This document shows, one piece after another, positions 19,641 to 29,417 of a DNA stretch of 64,000 bases. The notes below the pieces were generated by a model. That model did no database searches, was not told the origin of the DNA, and saw nothing but the letters and a program-made list of their open reading frames with translations. Within the stretch, counting starts at the first letter, position 1, and every line of letters begins with the position of its first letter. The translations under genes were made by a program, and so were the position numbers. The stretch spans positions 2,108,001 through 2,172,000 of the forward strand of contig NW_025408673.1 in assembly GCF_020360975.1 (NCBI RefSeq), given 5' to 3'. Source of the stretch: Hirsutella rhossiliensis (lineage: Eukaryota; Ascomycota; Sordariomycetes; Hypocreales; Ophiocordycipitaceae).

Positions 19641-20590
19641 TTAAATTGACGGTGGTGCGCTTCGTATGACTCTAAAATCGACTCCCTTCCATAGGTAAAG
19701 GGTATCACGGCCGGCTTCAATTGCGACTTCAATTGCGCCATGGACGTTGCTTGCGCCCGCTTGCAGTTCGTAGTGGGGAATGTGCACACAAAAATGCGGT
19801 ATCGGCGCTGCCCCGCGATCTGCGCCACATTTTGTTGTACGTTCAGCAAAATGTGTTGTACGGATAACTACCCCCTTCTTGAACCCTTCAGCGTCGTAGT
19901 ATAGCTCGTCAGGGTCCTGTCCTGCCCACTCGGCTCGGTACTGTAATTTTCCCCTCGAGATCCTTGACGACAATATTTTTGGGGGGTAGTTTATTTTTGC
20001 CACCTCGTACTCTGGCTCGCCGTTAATCATCTCGGCCGGCGGAGCTTCTACCTGCTGTCCCGGCAGGGGGTCTCGCGCAGCCCTTCTCAACCGGTCGGCA
20101 TGCAGCACCTTTGCCACCCTCATGCCTTTGGGTAGGTCCAGCTCGAATGAGTGACCCCTTTTTGCCACGATTCTGAACGGACCCGCGTTCTTAGAATCTA
20201 GCCGTGTTGTTGGCCTGTCAGTTGACCAGCCCCTTTTTGAAACGAACACCCAGTCACCAACATCGAAATCGGGCACTCTTCTCTTCAAATTGGCTGATCG
20301 TGCCTGGCTCCTTTGAGCCGCTTCCACGTTCCTTTTTGCCAGCGAACAAACTTTCTTAGCTCGATTCACAAAGTCCTTAGCTGCCTTTTGGGCGTCGGTC
20401 CAATCCCCGACCTGCTTGTCGGTCGCTATATCCACCTGTTTGTTCTATGGAAACCTTCAAGCCGGTCCGCTGTCTAATACTCTGCCACTCCTGGTCCTGA
20501 CCGCCATTGGGATATGAGCCATTACTATTGACCGATTTTCGATTCAACCACGGTGGCAAGCAGCTGCCCAGCTCCGAGCTCGCCACCTCC
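19641..20590 (-). pseudogene. Ty3/gypsy relic: integrase tail and chromodomain
   Basis: The minus frame 20435-19641 reads DFDVGDWVFVSKRGW, AGPFRIVAKRGHSFELDLPK, VLHADRLRRAARDPLPG, then a chromodomain-like region (INGEPEYEVAKI... LQYRAEWAGQDPDELYYDA). This is the 3' end of a gypsy pol gene from a different element than the one at 560-6735. Another minus frame (20377-20586) adds a little upstream sequence. No RT or LTR is visible, so it is a fragment lying directly upstream of the NLR gene. Confidence 0.78.
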
Positions 20591-20771
20591 AGTGACAGTT
20601 GAATTGACCGAGCCGAAGGGAAGGAAGGATCGGGGAATCTCCGGGTAAGTTCGTTCGACTAACTTAGTGGTCAGAGCGGGGTAATGCGTCAACTGTGTCT
20701 GAATCAAGAATGAAACTCTGCATTTAACGCTGGACAGATCTGCCGGGTTTTCACGAGCCAGTCCCGTAACC

Positions 20772-23700
20772 ATGGTTCGGGTAGCACGCCCAGCCGGCCG
20801 TCGCGACTTTGAGATTGCCATCATCTGCGCCCTCACTGCTGAGGCCGACGCCGTGGAGGCTCTCTTCGACGGCTATTGGGACGACGAAGGGCCCCATTAT
20901 GACAAAGCCTCTGGGGATCCTAACGCCTACTCCACCGGCTACATCAGCCGCCACAATGTCGTGCTTGCTCACATGCCTAGCATGGGGAAGGCCAACGCGG
21001 CGGCCGTTACGGCCAACTGCCGTGCCAGCTTCCCCAACATCAAGCTCGCTCTTGTGGTTGGCGTCTGCGGCGCGGCGCCCTTTGTACCCGGCAGTAAGGA
21101 CGAGATTGTGCTCGGCGACGTGATCATCAGCGACGGGGTCGTTCAATACGATCTCGGACGACGGCTACCCGAGAGCTTCGTGCGCAAAGATACTCTTCTA
21201 GACTCTTTGGGGAGGCCCAACACGGAGATCCGCGGGCTGTTAGCGAAGCTGAAGGGCGTCCGCGGCCAAAAGACGCTAAGAAGCAAGATGGCTAGTAATC
21301 TGGACAGGCTCGAGGAAGATCCAGAGCTGAAAGCAGAGTACCCAGGTGTCCGGTGTGACCGGCTCTTCGAATCGAAATATCGCCACGCTCGCGATGGGAT
21401 GACGTGCGAAGAGTGCGGATGCAGCGGTGAGCCAATCTTGCGCCGTCGCCTCGAGCAGGGCATACCACAGCCTGCCGTCCACTTTGGCTTGGTCGCATCT
21501 GGCGACACAGTGATGAAGGATGGAGACGAGCGTGACGCCATCGCACAACGGGAGAATGTTATCGGCTTCGAGATGGAGGGCGCCGGAGTATGGGATATCC
21601 TCCCGTGCGTTGTGATCAAGGGCGCCTGCGACTATGCAGACAGCCATAAGACCAAGGCATGGCAGAATTATGCTGCGGCAACGGCAGCGGCATGCGCAAA
21701 GGCATTCTTGGACTATTGGGTGCCTTCAGTTACTTATGGTGCGTGACAGCATCACACTCGAATGCTTTGGGTGGTTTGCTGATCGTTTTCGGGGCAGGCA
21801 ATGTTCCCGAACAATCCACCGGCCCTTGGTGTGAGTAGTTGATCTTTCGTTCGTAACTTCAGGTAGACGAATTCTTACATAGTTCACAGTTATTGTTCCA
21901 TTCCCAAAAAATGACGCTTTTGTTGGTCGAAGCTCTATTCTTGAAGAATTGCAACAGCTCGCGGGTAAGCCGCAAGCGCAGATTGCGCTCTTTGGTCTAG
22001 GCGGCATAGGGTGAGTGGCTTCAACCACGCATCACTTCGTCACTGACAGGACAAGAAAAACCCAAATCGCGCTGGCGCATGTCTATTGGCTTCAGGAGAC
22101 GTGTCCAGAGGTGTCAGTATTTTGGGTCTATGCAAGCAACGTCGAGCGGTTCCGCCAGTCCTTCAATACGATTGCGCTGGAATGCAAAATTCCAGGGTAT
22201 GACGACTCCAAGACGGATGTGTTACTGCTGGTGAAAAGATGGCTAGAAAAGAAGGATTGTGGGCGGTGGCTCATGGTCATCGATAATGCCGACGATATGG
22301 ACCTTTTCTTCAATCCAAGTGGGCCGACTACGAGCACATTCTCGAGCGGCGGCAATTTCGCACGCTACCTTCCCGAATGCAGCCACGGAGCCATTCTAGT
22401 CACGACGCGGAACAAGAAAGCGGCGTTAAGGTTTGCCAAGGGGCAGAGTCTAATCGAGGTGGATTGTATGGAGGACGACGAGTCGGAAGGCCTGCTTCGT
22501 GCAACACTGAAAGGCGTTTCCTCCACCCCTGCCGAATTGTCGGAGCTCTCTTCTCGACTAGAGCACCTTCCGCTCGCCCTCGTCCAAGCGGCGGCCTTCA
22601 TTCAGGCGAACAGCATTTCCATGGAAGCGTATCTCGGGCTGCTCGACGAAAGTGACCATAATGTCGTCGACCTGCTATGCAAGGAATTCGAGACGATCGG
22701 GCGGGACTCGGAGGCTGCACAGGCGGTAGCGCAAACGTGGATGCTCTCGTTCCGACAGATTAAGGAACAGGATGCATTGGCGGGCAACTTGCTCTCGTTG
22801 ATGAGCGTATTCGACCGGCAGGGCATTCCGACGCCGTTTCTATCGCATTACAGTACACAGGAACGCAACGGAGGCCCGAAGAGCAATATGGAGCTGACCG
22901 AATCTATTGGGCTACTTAAAGCCTTCGGCCTCATTTCAGAGGAGAAGAACGGCAGCCTAGATATGCATCGACTGGTACAGTTAGTGACACAAAAGTGGCT
23001 CGTCAACGATAGCAAGATGGGTGAGTTTGGGCGAGAGGCGCTATTGACGGTATCGCAGATGTATCCGTTTGGGAGGTTCGAGAACCGGACGATATGTAGT
23101 GCGTATCTACCACACGCAAGCGCTGTGCTGGAGATTGAGGTTGGCGAGCTAGGAGATGATGTGAAGGCGAAGGCATCGCTGCTCCATCGCGTGGCTAGCT
23201 ACTTGGGTTTTGAGGGCAAATGGGGGGACGCAGAGAAACTTAGCGTGAATGCTGTCAAGACTCGGAAAAGGGTGCTGGGCGAGGAGCATCCCGAGACGCT
23301 GACCAGCATGAACAACCTCGCGTTGACGTACCGGAATCAGGGGCGGTGGAGGGAGGCGGAGGAGCTCGGGTTGCGGGTGATGGAGACCCGCAAGAGGGTG
23401 CTGGGCGAGGAGCATCCCGAGACGCTGACCAGCATGGCGAACCTCGCGTCGACGTTCTCGAATCAGGGGCGGTGGAGGGAGGCGGAGGAGCTCGGGGTGC
23501 GGGTGGTGGACATCTGGAAGAGGGTGCTGGGCGAGGAGCATCCCGAGACGCTGACCAGCATGGCGAACCTCGCGTTGACGTTCTCGAATCAAGGGCGGTG
23601 GAAGGAGGCGGAGGAGCTCGGGGTGCGGGTGATGGAGACCCGCAAGAGGGTGCTGGGCGAGGAGCATCCCTCGACGCTGACCAGCATGGCGAACCTCGCG

Positions 23701-26700
23701 TCGACGTTCTCGAATCAGGGGCGGTGGAAGGAGGCGGAGGAGCTCGGGGTGCGGGTGATGGAGACCCGCAAGAGGGTGCTGGGCGAGGAGCATCCTGACA
23801 CGCTGACCAGCATGGCGAACCTCGCGTTGACGTTCTCGAATCAGGGGCGGTGGAGGGAGGCGGAGGAGCTCGGGGTGCAGGTGATGGAGACCCGCAAGAG
23901 GGTGCTGGGCGAGGAGCATCCCGAGACGCTGACCAGCATGGCGAACCTCGCGTTGACGTTCTCGAATCAGGGGCGGTGGAAGGAGGCGGAGGAGCTCGGG
24001 GTGCGGGTGATGGAGACCCGCAAGAGGGTGCTGGGCGAGGAGCATCCTGACACGCTGACCAGCATGGCGAACCTCGCGTCGACGTTCTCGAATCAGGGGC
24101 GGTGGAAGGAGGCGGAGGAGCTCGGGTTGCGGGTGATGGAGATCTGGAAGAGGGTGCTGGGCGAGGAGCATCCCGAGACGCTGACCAGCATGGCGAACCT
24201 CGCGTTGACGTTCCCGAATCAGGGGCGGTGGAGGGAGGCGGAGGAGCTCGGGGTGCGGGTGATGGAGACCCGCAAGAGGGTGCTGGGCGAGGAGCATCCT
24301 GACACGCTGACCAGCATGGCGAACCTCGCGTCGACGTACTCGAATCAGGGGCGGAGGAAGGAGGCGGAGGAGCTCGGGTTGCGGGTGATGGAGACCCACA
24401 AGAGGGTGCTGGGCGAGGAGCATCCCTCGACGCTGACCAGCATGGCGAACCTCGCGTCGACGTACTCGAATCAGGGGCGGTGGAAGGAGGCGGAGGAGCT
24501 CGGGGTGCGGGTGATGGAGACCCGCAAGAGGGTGCTGGGCGAGGAGCATCCCTCGACGCTGACCAGCATGGCGAACCTCGCGTCGACGTTCTCGAATCAG
24601 GGGCGGTGGAAGGAGGCGGAGGAGCTCGGGGTGCGGGTGATGGAGACCCGCAAGAGGGTGCTGGGCGAGGAGCATCCCTCAACGCTGACCAGCATGAACA
24701 ACCTCGCGTTCACGTACCGGAATCAGGGGCGGTGGAGGGAGGCGGAGGAGCTCGGGGTGCAGGTGATGGAGACCCGCAAGAGGGTGCTGGGCGAGGAGCA
24801 TCCCGAGACGCTGACCAGCATGGCGAACCTCGCGTTGACGTTCTCGAATCAGGGGCGGTGGAAGGAGGCGGAGGAGCTCGGGGTGCGGGTGATGGAGACC
24901 CGCAAGAGGGTGCTGGGCGAGGAGCATCCTGACACGCTGACCAGCATGGCGAACCTCGCGTCGACGTTCTCGAATCAGGGGCGGTGGAAGGAGGCGGAGG
25001 AGCTCGGGTTGCGGGTGATGGAGATCTGGAAGAGGGTGCTGGGCGAGGAGCATCCCGAGACGCTGACCAGCATGGCGAACCTCGCGTTGACGTTCTCGAA
25101 TCAGGGGCGGTGGAGGGAGGCGGAGGAGCTCGGGGTGCGGGTGATGGAGACCCGCAAGAGGGTGCTGGGCGAGGAGCATCCTGACACGCTGACCAGCATG
25201 GCGAACCTCGCGTTGACGTTCTCGAATCAGGGGCGGTGGAAGGAGGCGGAGGAGCTCGGGTTGCGGGTGATGGAGATCTGGAAGAGGGTGCTGGGCGAGG
25301 AGCATCCCGAGACGCTGACCAGCATGGCGAACCTCGCGTCGACGTACTCGAATCAGGGGCGGAGGAAGGAGGCGGAGGAGCTCGGGTTGCGGGTGATGGA
25401 GACCCACAAGAGGGTGCTGGGCGAGGAGCATCCCTCGACGCTGACCAGCATGGCGAACCTCGCGTCGACGTACTCGAATCAGGGGCGGTGGAAGGAGGCG
25501 GAGGAGCTCGGGTTGCGGGTGATGGAGATCTGGAAGAGGGTGCTGGGCGAGGAGCATCCCTCGACGCTGACCAGCATGAACAACCTCGCGTTGACGTTCT
25601 CGAATCAGGGGCGGTGGAAGGAGGCGGAGGAGCTCGGGGTGCGGGTGATGGAGACCCGCAAGAGGGTGCTGGGCGAGGAGCATCCCTCGACGCTGAGCAG
25701 CATAAACAACCTCGCGTTGACGTACCGGAATCAGGGGCGGTGGAGGGAGGCGGAGGAGCTCGGGTTGCGGGTGATGGAGACCCGCAAGAGGGTGCTGGGC
25801 GAGGAGCATCCCGAGACGCTGACCAGCATGAACAACCTCGCGTTGACGTACCGGAATCAGGGGCGGTGGAGGGAGGCGGAGGAGCTCGGGGTGCGGTTGA
25901 TGGAGACCCGCAAGAGGGTGCTGGGCGAGGAGCATCCCGAGACGCTGACCAGCATGAACAACCTCGCGTTGACGTACCGGAATCAGGGGCGGTGCAGGGA
26001 GGCGGAGGAGCTCGGGTTGCGGGTGATGGAGACCCGCAAGAGGGTGCTGGGCGAGGAGCATCCCGAGACGCTGACCAGCATGGCGAACCTCGCGTCGACG
26101 TACTCGAATCAGGGACGGTGGAAGGAGGCGGAGGAGCTCGGTTTGCGGGTGATGGAGACCCGCAAGAGGGTGCTGGGCGAGGAGCATCCTGACACGCTGA
26201 CCAGCATGAACAACCTCGCGTTCACGTACCGGAATCAGGGGCGGTGGAAGGAGGCGGAGGAGCTCGGGGTGCGGGTGATGGAGACCCGCAAGAGGGTGCT
26301 GGGCGAGGAGCATCCCGAGACGCTGACCAGCATGAACAACCTCGCGTTGACGTACCGGAATCAGGGGCGGTGGAGGGAGGCGGAGGAGCTCGGGTTGCGG
26401 GTGATGGAGACCCGCAAGAGGGTGCTGGGCGAGGAGCATCCTGACACGCTGACCAGCATGGCGAACCTCGCGTTGACGTTCTCGAATCAGGGGCGGTGGA
26501 GGGAGGCGGAGGAGCTCGGGTTGCGGGTGATGGAGACCCGCAAGAGGGTGCTGGGCGAGGAGCATCCTGACACGCTGACCAGCATGGCGAACCTCGCGTT
26601 GACGTTCTCGAATCAGGGGCGGTGGAGGGAGGCGGAGGAGCTCGGGTTGCGGGTGATGGAGACCCGCAAGAGGGTGCTGGGCGAGGAGCATCCCGAGACG

Positions 26701-27207
26701 CTGACCAGCATGGCGAACCTCGCGTCGACGTTCTCGAATCAGGGACGGTGGAAGGAGGCGGAGGAGCTCGGGGTGCGGGTGATGGAGACCCGCAAGAGGG
26801 TGCTGGGCGAGGAGCATCCTGACACGCTGACCAGCATGGCGAACCTCGCGTCGACATACTCGAATCAGGCACGGTGGAAGGAGGCAGAGGAGCTCGGGTT
26901 GCGGGTGATGGAGACCCGCAAGAGGGTGCTGGGCGAGGAGCATCCCGAGACGCTGACCAGCATGGCGAACCTCGCGTTGACGTTCTCGAATCAGGGGCGG
27001 TGGAGGGAGGCGGAGGAGCTCGGGGTGCGTGCGGGTGGTGGAAATCTGGAAGAGGGTACTGGGCGAGGAGCATCCCGAGACGCTGACCAGCATGGCGAAC
27101 CTCGCATTGACGTACTGGAATCAGGGACGGTGGAAGGAGGCCGAGGAGCTGGAACCTGGCGTCGACTTGTTATCAGATTGACTGAGTCGTCGAAGCAACG
27201 GCGTTAA
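20772..27207 (+). CDS. NLR-type receptor: nucleoside phosphorylase / NB-ARC / TPR array
   Basis: Exons by splice logic are 20772-21738, 21890-22010 and 22056-27207 (2079 residues). Residues ~10-320 are a PNP_UDP domain (FEIAIICALTAEADAVEAL, GKANAAAVTANC, VVGVCGAAP, NVIGFEMEGAGVWD, GACDYADSHK). The linker FPKNDAFVGRSSILEEL leads into NB-ARC: P-loop GLGGIGKTQIAL rebuilt across intron 2 (~356-367), Walker B WLMVIDNADD, GAILVTTRNK, LEHLPLALVQAAAFI and an MHD-like MHRLVQLVTQKWL. From ~765 come 30 in-frame 42-residue TPR units. Fungal proteins of this build sense non-self and trigger heterokaryon incompatibility or defence, the N-terminal domain acting as effector. The start at 20772 has a good context (accATGG). 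A 4-bp duplication near 27025 replaces the natural end. Confidence 0.9.
21739..21889 (+). other. NLR intron 1
   Basis: GTGCGT donor at 21739 and CAG acceptor at 21888-21889, 151 nt. Splicing joins SVTY to VIVPFPKNDAFVGR in frame; without it the phosphorylase ORF stops four bases later (TGA 21744-21746). The joined linker is the conserved VPFP...FVGR stretch that normally precedes NB-ARC. Confidence 0.75.
22011..22055 (+). other. NLR intron 2, interrupting the P-loop, with tandem acceptors
   Basis: GTGAGT donor at 22011, branch CTGAC at 22043-22047. Two acceptors lie 6 nt apart: CAG ending 22049 and AAG ending 22055. Use of the second gives a canonical GIGKTQ; the first adds Thr-Arg (GIGTRKTQ). 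Both keep the frame. Confidence 0.7.
23263..27161 (+). repeat. TPR-coding tandem array, 31 units of 126 bp
   Basis: Each unit encodes a 42-residue TPR of the kinesin-light-chain type (RKRVLGEEHPETLTSMANLA then a variable LTFSNQGRWKEAEELGVRVMET-like half). Thirty units are in frame and the last is shifted. Units are nearly identical in DNA; differences concentrate at the same few codons: E/S/D after HP, A or N, L/S/F, F or Y with S or R, W or R, K or R, V or L, T or I, and R/W/H at the unit boundary. Such high internal conservation with fixed variable positions is typical of fungal incompatibility receptors whose repeats are shuffled by recombination. Long antisense open frames here are by-products of the repeat. 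Confidence 0.93.
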
Positions 27208-27554
27208 TGCGTGATTGCATTGGCTACTGGAAAAAGATGCTTGGCCAAGATCATCCTCATACCCAGTCTTCCATATCGGCCCTGGCTGGATGGGAGGTAA
27301 GAGGTAAAAATTTGTTCTCTATCCTTCATCACAATTTCTGACAGATCCCTGATCTCCTATATCGAATTCCTCCAAAAGTGTCAAACAATTGCTAGTATTT
27401 ATTAACCATCCTAGAATTCTCATGAAGAGAACTTGTGAATGGAAATAAAAGGGGAATCCGGGTTGTGTTGATTGATGTGTGCATGTCTGGCTTCCATTTG
27501 TCGCCATCCGATGCGGCCTTTCCTCCCAAGAAGAAAGACAAGTTCCCAACCTTG
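27208..27554. other. NLR 3' flank with a decayed C-terminal cap
   Basis: Just after the NLR stop, one plus frame still reads IGYWKKMLGQDHPHTQSSIS then ALAGWE (about 27215-27295). This is the usual C-terminal TPR end of fungal NLRs of this class, now out of frame and cut off. The rest is AT-rich with no gene. Confidence 0.5.
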
Positions 27555-28102
27555 GCTTGTGTCAGGCTCATTCCTTCATTTCACAAGCCGGCCGCCTTGC
27601 TTCTCATGCTCTCAAGCTCATTCCGAAAAGGCATTGGCGGGCCCCATGGGGGACCGGTCTCCTGTTACCAGTGACCGGCAATCTGAGCCGGGCGGTTACT
27701 GGCCACTTTGCCACGACGCTTGATTGGTTACTGGCAATCATGGCTGGGCGGTTACCGACAGCACATAGCTACCATCAGCAAGCGCCCAGAGGTTACCGGA
27801 GCCTATAGGCTGCCGGCAATCTCTGCCTGGCAGTTACCAGCATCCCTTGCAATCCAGATGCTTGGTTACTGGTTACGAGCGTTCTTCACATCACCGTTAC
27901 TGGTAACATGTGAGCCATTCGCCACCGGCCCCAGACTCGTGCCTGGGCGGTTAACGGTAAGTCCTGGCTCTTGTGTTGCGCGATAAAGATTACAGGAGAC
28001 CGGCCCCTTCCAGGGTCCGCCAATGCCTTTTCGGAACGAGCTTGAGAGCATGAGAAGCAAGGCGGCTGGCTTGTGAAATGAAGGAATGAGCCTGACACAA
28101 GC
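27555..28102. repeat. Inverted repeat, 111-bp arms, around a TTAC-type minisatellite
   Basis: Left arm 27555-27665 and right arm 27992-28102 are near-identical inverted copies (outer end GCTTGTGTCAGGCTCATTCC, inner end GGTCTCCTGT). The inner ends match the hairpin terminus of the Helitrons to the right. Between them, 326 bp consist largely of degenerate repeats starting TTACYGG with GCCGGGCGG-like ends. It may be two Helitron 3' ends facing each other, or a MITE; I see no target duplication. Confidence 0.8.
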
Positions 28103-28483
28103 ACTTGTCTTGTGCGCCTAACACCTACCTAACACATGCGCGGTAGGTGGCGATGAAGCTCTGGGTAGGTATCGCGTACGGCCATTGTAGATTCCCTTTC
28201 AGGTGTCTTTTTGAAGGGAAAGGAGGAAAGAGAAGAGTGTGAGCCCAGCAGTGAGCTATATAGGCAATTGGGAGACTGTTTTATAGGCGCTGGTGGCGTC
28301 TGCGTGTGACCTTTTTTTTTTTGCTTTTCAGGGTTGAAGGTGCTGCGCACAGGCATTGGCTTCCAGCTAGACCCCGCGTTCGATGACATTGCAGTCTAAT
28401 GCCGTCTGGTGACTTCATTTCTTTATACCTGGCCTGTTCAATCTTGAATCCTCCTCTGGTCGTAACAATGAAACGCTCTTCAC
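28103..28483. other. Non-coding 3' part of Helitron A
   Basis: No gene seen. It corresponds to the leader before the accessory gene in Helitron C (48175-48404) but is diverged. There is a T10 run near 28312. Confidence 0.4.
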
Positions 28484-29360
28484 GACTATCGATTACTCAA
28501 GATAGAACAATATGGCCACATATTCCGTGCTAAAAATTTCGCCTCTGCTACCTGTGGCCGAAGCATTACCCAGCACCCGCTCCAGCCGCCCCACAGTCAG
28601 TAGGGTCAGCTAGAGCCCGCACCAACTTCAACCAGCGTACCAGGGTCCATCCAAGCTGTCATTGCCCGGTGCGATGTTGAGAGAATAAGATTTGTGTCTT
28701 GTTCGGCGTCGATGATCTAGGCAGATCGCCCCGTCATATAATCACGTATCTCAACATCGACCATGAATCCAGGTTTGTGCCCCTGGGGTGGCGTGGCGTT
28801 CCTACGTCGGAACCGTGGTACTCTCACGAAGAAAGTCAGCAGAAAAGGCATATAATGTAGTAATGAGGTAGTTGCATCGTATTCCGTATCTCCGTCCTCC
28901 TCTCTTTCTGCCCTAAACCCAAGCCCCTATTTATATCCCTCTTTCGTAGTATAGGTAATGGGCTGAGGGAGGCTGGGTGACCCCAGCCTCTCGACTGGAG
29001 ACGTTCCAGTCTCAAATAGCAGCTTTCCAGCCTCTCGTTTGACCTGGTTGACAGCTCCCTTGTTGGCCCAGCCACCCATGTGTGACCTGGCTGACTCAAT
29101 CGAGAGACGTTCTTCGCGACAGGTACCGGTGGTCGCGCGAATGGACGAGTAACCGTTGCTGCCCCAACATCTTGAGATGTGTGGATGTATTGTGGCTACA
29201 TTCTGGACCTCTTTGTGGAGGAGAAGGTGCGCCGACATACTCGTATAATAGACAGGCATTCGAAGTGTGGTTGGGCTATTGCGACGAACAGGAGGGTTTC
29301 GGCCGGGTAACGGAGGTGACAACGATCCGGTTGATTGGCGAGCGGGAGGTGGCCTTATGA
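28484..29360 (+). pseudogene. Helitron accessory gene relic (copy A)
   Basis: Fragments line up with the intact accessory ORF at 48405-49076. IDYS then a TAG where the intact copy has TGG (28484-28500); AVIARCDVERIRF (28650-28690); IITYLNID (28738-28762); a stretch equivalent to QHLEGVWMFCDHILDLF near 29165-29215; and the NRQAFEVWLGYCDEQ segment to 29358. About 300 bp of unrelated AT/CT-rich DNA (28815-29115) interrupt it. It ends 58 bp from the helicase stop, convergent. It could not make a protein. Confidence 0.7.
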
Positions 29361-29417
29361 GATGTAGAGCCTTCGTGGGTTCCGAATAAAAGACCTGTAT
29401 TTGTATCTCGCCCTGTC

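Noticed and set aside
23149..27093. Very long minus-strand open frames (475-804 codons) and short plus frames in another register across the TPR array
   Set aside because: They are shadows: a 126-bp (multiple of three) repeat without stops in one unit stays open in all units. The plus frame with phosphorylase and NB-ARC upstream is the real one.
23263..27161. CRISPR-like regular repeat
   Set aside because: Units are contiguous, coding, 126 bp and without unique spacers; they encode TPRs in a eukaryotic gene.
27555..28102. MULE-type MITE with 9-bp target duplication
   Set aside because: Flanking nonamers do not match, and the inner arm ends equal the Helitron terminus, so a Helitron origin is preferred.
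28856..29169. Solo LTR (TGTAG...AACA) inside accessory relic A
   Set aside because: Bases flanking it (TATAA and TCTTG) do not form a target duplication, and accessory coding similarity already resumes near 29115, inside the proposed LTR.
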